Shown here: piece by piece, positions 6,251 to 9,696 of the stretch | How positions within the stretch are numbered: position 1 is the stretch's first letter | Layout of the letters: every line of letters begins with the position of its first letter | NCBI GenBank assembly: GCA_019410445.1 | Contig: DXSO01000049.1 | Location: forward strand, 1 to 9,696 | Reading direction: 5' to 3' | DNA from: Sutterella sp. | GTDB lineage: Bacteria; Pseudomonadota; Gammaproteobacteria; Burkholderiales; Burkholderiaceae_F | DNA length: 9,696 bases | The notes under the pieces: generated by a model | Databases searched by the model: none | What the model was told of the DNA's origin: nothing | Seen by the model: the letters and a program-made list of their open reading frames with translations, nothing else | Program-made: the position numbers and the translations under genes

Positions 6251-7312
6251 TTAATCCATGCGGCTGCGGCGATCACGTACGGCGTGAGCCAGATTGTTCA
6301 GAAGAGTCACCGTATCGTCCCAACCCAGGCAGGCATCGGTGACGCTTTGTCCGTAAACAAGAGGCTTGTCCGGATCAATCTTTTGGTTGCCTTCCACAAG
6401 GTTGGATTCGATCATCACGCCGATGATCGCGTTGTTGCCGGACGATACCTGTTCGCAGATGTTGTTGACGACGTTGATCTGTTCGCGGCAGATCTTGCGG
6501 GAATTGGAGTGCGAGGCATCGATCATGACCACTTCGCGATGGCCGTTTGCCTTGAGAACTTCGCAGGCGCGGGCGACGCTTTCCGCATCGTAATTGGGCT
6601 CTTTCCCGCCGCGCAGAATAATGTGGCAGTCTTCGTTTCCGGTCGTCGTCACGATGGCCGAAATGCCGCCTTTGGTGACCGATAGGAAGGAGTGGGAGTG
6701 CTCGGCGGCTCCGATCGCATCCACGGCGATCTTGATGTTGCCGTCGGTGCCGTTTTTAAAGCCCACCGGGCAGGACAAGCCGCTTGCAAGCTGGCGATGC
6801 GACTGAGACTCGGTGGTGCGTGCGCCGATAGCGCCCCAACTGACCAAATCGGCGATGTACTGCGGAGTGATGGTGTCGAGATATTCAACGCCGGTCGGCA
6901 GCCCCAGTCCGACAATGTCACAGAGCAGTTCGCGCGCGATGCGCAGACCGTGATTGATGCGGCAGCTGCCGTCGAGATCCGGATCGTTCATCAAGCCTTT
7001 CCAACCAACGGTCGTACGGGGCTTTTCAAAGTAAACGCGCATGATGATTTCAAGCTCGCCGGCCAAACGACGGCGTTCTTCATTGAGTTTCTGCGCGTAT
7101 TCCATGGCTGCCTTGGGGTCGTGAATTGAGCACGGACCGACGATGACCAGCAGACGGTCATCGTGACCGTGAAGAATTTCGTGGGCGGCCATGCGGGCGC
7201 CGTGAACCGTTCGAGCGAAAGGTTCTTCGCATGGAAATTCGCGAATGAGATGTGCGGGCGGAGTCAGTTCACGGATTTCCTTGATGCGAACGTCGTCGGT
7301 TGAGTAGCGCAT
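6251..7312 (-). CDS. aroG: 3-deoxy-7-phosphoheptulonate (DAHP) synthase, class I alpha, probably Phe-sensitive
   Basis: This enzyme condenses phosphoenolpyruvate with erythrose-4-phosphate, the first step of the shikimate pathway. The 353-residue product aligns with E. coli AroG without an offset at key sites: Cys61 in GPCSIHDP, Lys97 in FEKPRTTVGWKG, His268 in DASHSNS, Glu302 in ESNLVEGNQ and Asp326 in TDACLGW, the last four being active-site or metal-ligand positions. Residues linked in E. coli to Phe feedback (Asp6, Asp7, Pro150, Gln151, Ser180, Phe209, Ser211) are all present, so inhibition by phenylalanine is predicted. The ATG at 7312 is preceded by AAGGGAGA (7329-7322) about 10 nt away. 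Upstream lies a Phe/Tyr leader peptide with an attenuator, so expression is likely also set by charged tRNA levels. The gene ends at the bidirectional terminator shared with tgt. Confidence 0.96.
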   Translation of the reverse strand: MRYSTDDVRIKEIRELTPPAHLIREFPCEEPFARTVHGARMAAHEILHGHDDRLLVIVGPCSIHDPKAAMEYAQKLNEERRRLAGELEIIMRVYFEKPRTTVGWKGLMNDPDLDGSCRINHGLRIARELLCDIVGLGLPTGVEYLDTITPQYIADLVSWGAIGARTTESQSHRQLASGLSCPVGFKNGTDGNIKIAVDAIGAAEHSHSFLSVTKGGISAIVTTTGNEDCHIILRGGKEPNYDAESVARACEVLKANGHREVVMIDASHSNSRKICREQINVVNNICEQVSSGNNAIIGVMIESNLVEGNQKIDPDKPLVYGQSVTDACLGWDDTVTLLNNLAHAVRDRRSRMD

Positions 7313-7391
7313 GATGGTTTGTCTCCCTTGATGTCGATGATGCTGTGTTCTTGGTTCGTTGCGCCGTCGGGGTGTGGCTCGATCCGGTACG

Positions 7392-7423
7392 AAAAAGCCG
7401 CCGGATTTTGCTTTCCCGGCGGC
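7392..7423 (-). terminator. Attenuator terminator in the aroG leader
   Basis: On the minus strand, GCCGCCGG (7423-7416) pairs with CCGGCGGC (7404-7397), extendable by one G-U pair, and five T follow (7396-7392). It lies about 80 nt upstream of the aroG start and 27 nt after the stop of the leader peptide gene, so it stops transcription before aroG. An outer stem, GGTACGA with TCGTACC (7433-7427 and 7392-7386), brackets the hairpin and includes one base of the T-run. Confidence 0.88.
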
Positions 7424-7479
7424 TGGTCGTACCTGTCTGAAAACTCGCTTTAAGCGTGCGCACGTACTCCTTCCGCCGG
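7416..7479 (-). promoter_or_regulatory. Predicted antiterminator of the aroG leader
   Basis: CCGGCGG in codons 17-19 of the leader peptide (7479-7473) can pair with CCGCCGG (7422-7416), the 5' arm of the terminator. A second contact is possible between GTAC at 7467-7464 and GTAC at 7432-7429. The two structures exclude each other because they compete for the same arm. Pairing was done by eye, without folding energies. Confidence 0.7.
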
Positions 7480-7527
7480 ATGGGCGAAATAAAAGAAGTA
7501 AAAATAAAATCGTGCGTTGTAAAGCAT
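7450..7527 (-). CDS. aroG leader peptide, 25 residues, Phe/Tyr-rich
   Basis: The frame runs from ATG 7527 to TAA 7452-7450. The product starts MLYNAR, then has eight consecutive aromatic residues, FYFYFFYF (codons 7-14: five Phe, three Tyr, plus Tyr3), and ends with AHPAEGVRAHA. Such runs are the hallmark of attenuator leader peptides (compare PheL and PheM of E. coli), where shortage of the charged tRNA stalls the ribosome. It is followed by the terminator and overlaps its rival pairing arm, as the model requires. No good ribosome-binding site is visible before the ATG. The peptide itself is expected to have no function beyond being translated. Confidence 0.85.
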   Translation of the reverse strand: MLYNARFYFYFFYFAHPAEGVRAHA

Positions 7528-7594
7528 GGACAGAAACGACTGGTATCGAGTAAAGAGCCTGACGGAAAACACTTCCGCAAGGTCTCGAACGCCT

Positions 7595-7623
7595 ACTCTA
7601 CTCGAACTTTTCAAGAAGTGCAA
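7595..7623 (-). promoter_or_regulatory. Candidate promoter of the aroG leader
   Basis: On the minus strand, TTGCAC (7623-7618) and TAGAGT (7600-7595) are separated by 17 bp, matching 3 and 4 of 6 consensus bases. Transcription would begin near 7588, giving about 60 nt before the leader peptide and an attenuated RNA of about 200 nt. A small hairpin, CGGAA with TTCCG (7577-7563), lies in this 5' part. The match is weak and other starts between 7530 and 7660 are possible. Confidence 0.35.
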
Positions 7624-7803
7624 ACCCAAAAAGCCCTGTGAGATCAGGTGTTTTGCTTAGATTGACTCTTTTTTGAAGCTTTCGGAAACGAATTCTCCGT
7701 GCAAGACATGCGCATTTGTGTCCGCAGCGTGATAAGTTCTCCGATCAAAGCCTCTGCAAGATTGTTCGGAGGCGTTTGTTTTGAAAATCGTTGGTTTTCT
7801 TTC

Positions 7804-8796
7804 ATGCCGCTGCTTCATTCCGATTACAAGGCTCCTCGTTGGTTGCCGGGAGCTCATCTTCAGACTATCGTACCCGCCCGCTTTTTTCCTCGGCCGCAGG
7901 TGCAGTATCGTCGGGAAATTGCAGACTTGCCCGATGGTGATTTCATAACATTTGATTGGGTGCAGCCCGAACCGATGGCTTTGAATGCGCCGGTTCTGGT
8001 GCATTTCCATGGACTCGAGGGCGATTCGCACAGTCACTACGCCGAGGCGCTGATGCATGAATGCGTCAAGTGCGGATGGAGGGGAGTGGTGGCGCATTTC
8101 CGAGGTTGCGGAGGACTGCCCAATCGACTGCCTCGAGCCTATTTTGCAGGCGACAGCGACGACTGCCAATGGATTCTGACGACGATTCACGAGCGCTTCA
8201 TTACCGCACCGATCTACGCGGTCGGAGTCAGTCTGGGCGGAAACTACATTGCCAAATTCATGGGAGAGCGTCCTCAGGCGGCCTCGTTTTTGACTGCGGC
8301 CGTTGCCATCGGCGCTCCGGTGGATTTGGTCGCAGGCAGCGAAATCATGAGCCGCGGTGCCAATAAGCTCTATGAAGAGATGTTCCTTTCCACGCTCAAG
8401 GAAAAGCTCTTGGAAAAGGCACGCCGCTTTCCCGACATTATTGACGCGTCGAAAGTCAAAAGCTGTCGGACGCTTTACGATTTTGACAGTGTCTACACGG
8501 CGCCGATCCATCATTTCAAAAGCGCCATGGAGTACTGGACTCAGTGCTCGGCCAAGCCTTATTTGAAAAACGTCGCCAGACCGTTGTTGCTGCTTAATGC
8601 CAAAAACGATCCCTTTTTGCCGCGATGGGCACTGCCGACGGAAAAAGACGTCAGCGACTTTGTGTATCTCGAGCAGCCTGAAGAAGGGGGACATATTGGT
8701 TTCCCGCGCGGCAATCCGCCGGGAGATCTGGGGTACCTGCCCGAGCGCGTCATGCGCTTTTTCAGTGCGTTTGATCCGCTGACTGATAGCCCCTGA
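7804..8796 (+). CDS. YheT-type alpha/beta-fold hydrolase
   Basis: The product belongs to the YheT/ABHD group of alpha/beta hydrolases, whose cellular substrate is not established for most members. Numbering from ATG 7804 (330 residues): GAHLQT at 16-21 matches the family PHLQT block, HGLEGDSHSHYA at 69-80 is the oxyanion-hole region, HFRGCGGLPNRLPRAY at 98-113 is a family signature, GVSLGG at 141-146 holds the nucleophile Ser143, NDPF at 268-271 gives the acid Asp269, and GGHIGF at 295-300 gives His297. The frame extends upstream to GTG 7699 and ATG 7708, which would add 35 or 32 residues. I prefer 7804 because family members begin close to the PHLQT motif, although no clear ribosome-binding site precedes any of the starts. 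It is divergent from aroG and followed by the VUT gene after 103 nt that contain a separate promoter. Confidence 0.85.
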   Translation: MPLLHSDYKAPRWLPGAHLQTIVPARFFPRPQVQYRREIADLPDGDFITFDWVQPEPMALNAPVLVHFHGLEGDSHSHYAEALMHECVKCGWRGVVAHFRGCGGLPNRLPRAYFAGDSDDCQWILTTIHERFITAPIYAVGVSLGGNYIAKFMGERPQAASFLTAAVAIGAPVDLVAGSEIMSRGANKLYEEMFLSTLKEKLLEKARRFPDIIDASKVKSCRTLYDFDSVYTAPIHHFKSAMEYWTQCSAKPYLKNVARPLLLLNAKNDPFLPRWALPTEKDVSDFVYLEQPEEGGHIGFPRGNPPGDLGYLPERVMRFFSAFDPLTDSP

Positions 8797-8825
8797 CGAA
8801 AAAGTTCTTTGTTTTCAGTTCTCTT

Positions 8826-8834
8826 TGCTAGAAT
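8826..8834 (+). promoter_or_regulatory. Extended -10 promoter of the VUT-family gene
   Basis: TGCTAGAAT is an extended -10 element (TGn followed by a hexamer matching 5 of 6 bases). The -35 region is poor (TTGTTT at 8809 is too close, TTCTTT at 8805 is weak), as is common with extended -10 promoters. The 5' untranslated region would be about 60 nt; I do not see a preQ1 riboswitch in it. Confidence 0.5.
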
Positions 8835-8899
8835 CTCGGCCTCATTTCAACCATAGCTGCGCCGAATTGTTCTGTCGGTGGCGGTTTTAAGGAAACCAT

Positions 8900-9487
8900 A
8901 TGTCCCATATCGGTGAGCCGGGCCATTTCAAGCGCCCGATGAGCGGCTGGCTCTCGCTCGTTTTATTTGTGCTGATGATTCCGTTGACCAACTGGGTCAT
9001 CATGAACGTAGGGCTTGTGTGCCCGTCCGACGGTCCTTGTCTGATTCCTGTTTGGCCCGGTTTGTGGGCGCCTTCGGGGGTGCTGTTGGCCGGATTCAGT
9101 CTCGTTTTGCGTGATCTTGTGCATCACTGTCTTGGCTGGCGCTGGGCGTTGGCTGCGATTTTTGCCGGATCGGCCCTTTCAGGATTGGTGTCGGAACCCT
9201 CGTTGGTGATTGCGTCTGTGAGCGCCTTTTTGTTTGCGGAGCTGGCTGATTTTGCCGTCTACGCTCCCATGAAAAAACGCTACCCGGCAATGGCGGTCAT
9301 CGTGTCGGGGCTTGCGGGATCCTTTGTGGATTCGGCTATTTTTCTGTCTCTGGCGTTCGGCTCCGTTGAATTTCTGGCCGGACAAGTGCTCGGCAAATTC
9401 TGGATGAGTCTGATTGCCGGCATGATGATTGCCGTCTGGAGAAGATTCAAAGAAGAGCATGGAACGGTTTCAGTGCCGATGCATTGA
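8900..9487 (+). CDS. VUT/YhhQ-family membrane transporter (possible queuosine-precursor or vitamin uptake)
   Basis: The 195-residue product is a polytopic inner-membrane protein with about six hydrophobic segments (approximately 17-37, 50-70, 80-97, 100-120, 130-150 and 157-179). The order and motifs WAPSGVLLAG, LVLRDLVHHCLGWRWALAAI (56-87 region), FLFAELADFAVYAPM (110-124), GSFVDSAIFLSLAFGS (140-155) and LGKFWMS fit the Vut_1 family. E. coli YhhQ of this family imports the queuosine precursors preQ0/preQ1; other members were proposed to take up vitamins, so the substrate here is open. The presence of queA and tgt nearby makes a queuosine role attractive but does not prove it. The ATG is preceded by TAAGGA (8888-8893) at good spacing. 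A hairpin follows the stop. Confidence 0.8.
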   Translation: MSHIGEPGHFKRPMSGWLSLVLFVLMIPLTNWVIMNVGLVCPSDGPCLIPVWPGLWAPSGVLLAGFSLVLRDLVHHCLGWRWALAAIFAGSALSGLVSEPSLVIASVSAFLFAELADFAVYAPMKKRYPAMAVIVSGLAGSFVDSAIFLSLAFGSVEFLAGQVLGKFWMSLIAGMMIAVWRRFKEEHGTVSVPMH

Positions 9488-9505
9488 TTGAAAACCGGTT
9501 CGTTT

Positions 9506-9561
9506 AAATCGGCGGTTAAGAGAATTCGGGCAAAATACCCGGATTCGTTAACCGCCGTTTT
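9506..9561 (+). terminator. Long hairpin between the VUT gene and hemH, probable terminator
   Basis: CGGCGGTTAA (9510-9519) pairs perfectly with TTAACCGCCG (9548-9557). Inside, GAATTCGGG (9522-9530) pairs with CCCGGATTC (9538-9546) with one G-U pair and a 7-nt loop. Outside, AAA (9506-9508) pairs with TTT (9559-9561) after one mismatch, and four T follow the main stem. The stem ends less than 15 nt before the hemH start, so it could also affect hemH translation or read-through. Confidence 0.7.
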
Positions 9562-9569
9562 CGTATCCG

Positions 9570-9696
9570 ATGGCCGATCAGAATTCCAACTCCAAGATAG
9601 CCGTTCTCATTTGCAACACCGGTTCGCCTGCCGCTCCGACCAAACAGGCCGTCGGGAAGTACCTGGCGGAATTTCTGGGTGACAGACGCGTTGTGG
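9570..9696 (+). CDS. hemH: Ferrochelatase HemH (first 42 residues, cut by window edge)
   Basis: Ferrochelatase inserts Fe(II) into protoporphyrin IX to make heme. Only the N-terminus is present. IAVLICNTGSPAAPTKQAV followed by GKYLAEFLGDRRVV closely matches the first strand and helix of bacterial ferrochelatases, which usually read LLNLGTP-APT--AV--YL-EFL-D-RV. The start is secure: an in-frame TAA lies at 9549-9551 and ATG 9570 is the only common start codon after it. No strong Shine-Dalgarno sequence is visible in the 13 nt between the upstream hairpin and the ATG. Catalytic residues lie beyond the window. Confidence 0.88.
   Translation, partial: MADQNSNSKIAVLICNTGSPAAPTKQAVGKYLAEFLGDRRVV

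Noticed and set aside
7269..7464. GTG frame after AAGGAG at 7471-7466 in the aroG leader
   Set aside because: The spacing from the AAGGAG to the GTG is only 3 nt. The frame passes through the terminator into aroG out of frame, and the residues are not aromatic. The purine-rich run is explained by codons of the leader peptide.
8835..8899. preQ1 riboswitch in front of the VUT-family gene
   Set aside because: I looked because of the possible queuosine role, but found no recognisable preQ1-I pseudoknot pattern. Only weak short stems such as CCGA/TCGG are present.
9510..9557. CIRCE-type heat-shock operator before hemH
   Set aside because: The inverted repeat is CGGCGGTTAA with a 28-nt gap, not TTAGCACTC-N9-GAGTGCTAA.

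Overview
The window looks like chromosomal DNA of a Betaproteobacterium, order Burkholderiales. A Sutterellaceae-like gut organism is my best guess, from the moderate GC content and the protein sequences; this is inference, as no marker gene is present. Ordinary housekeeping genes are interrupted by two non-coding regions that I consider the most interesting part.

Layout: (1) Positions 1-3182, minus strand, carry tamA followed by tamB with an ATGA overlap. They encode the outer-membrane and inner-membrane-anchored halves of the TAM complex; tamB runs off the left edge. (2) Positions 3183-3948 hold no protein gene. They contain two tandem, roughly 85% identical transcription units on the minus strand. 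Each has a -35/-10 promoter with exact 17-bp spacing, a Fur-box-like sequence inside the promoter, a body of about 165 nt and a U-tailed terminator. They look like a duplicated iron-responsive small RNA pair, analogous in arrangement to PrrF1/PrrF2 of Pseudomonas. (3) Positions 3949-6175, plus strand, carry queA and tgt, overlapping by 17 nt: two steps of tRNA queuosine synthesis. (4) A bidirectional terminator separates tgt from the convergent aroG (DAHP synthase, minus strand). (5) The aroG leader (about 7386-7588) encodes an unlisted 25-residue peptide with eight consecutive Phe/Tyr codons, followed by a terminator whose 3' arm is duplicated inside the peptide gene. This is a classical transcription attenuator for aromatic amino acids. 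(6) Positions 7804-9487, plus strand, carry a YheT-type alpha/beta hydrolase and a VUT/YhhQ-family membrane protein, a likely queuosine-precursor or vitamin transporter. (7) A long hairpin precedes the start of hemH (ferrochelatase), which is cut by the right edge.

How the parts connect: queA, tgt and possibly the VUT transporter serve queuosine. aroG seems to be controlled at two levels, by leader-peptide attenuation and by a conserved Phe feedback site. The small RNAs would be made when iron is scarce and would repress unknown mRNAs. All calls come from reading the sequence; no database search was run.
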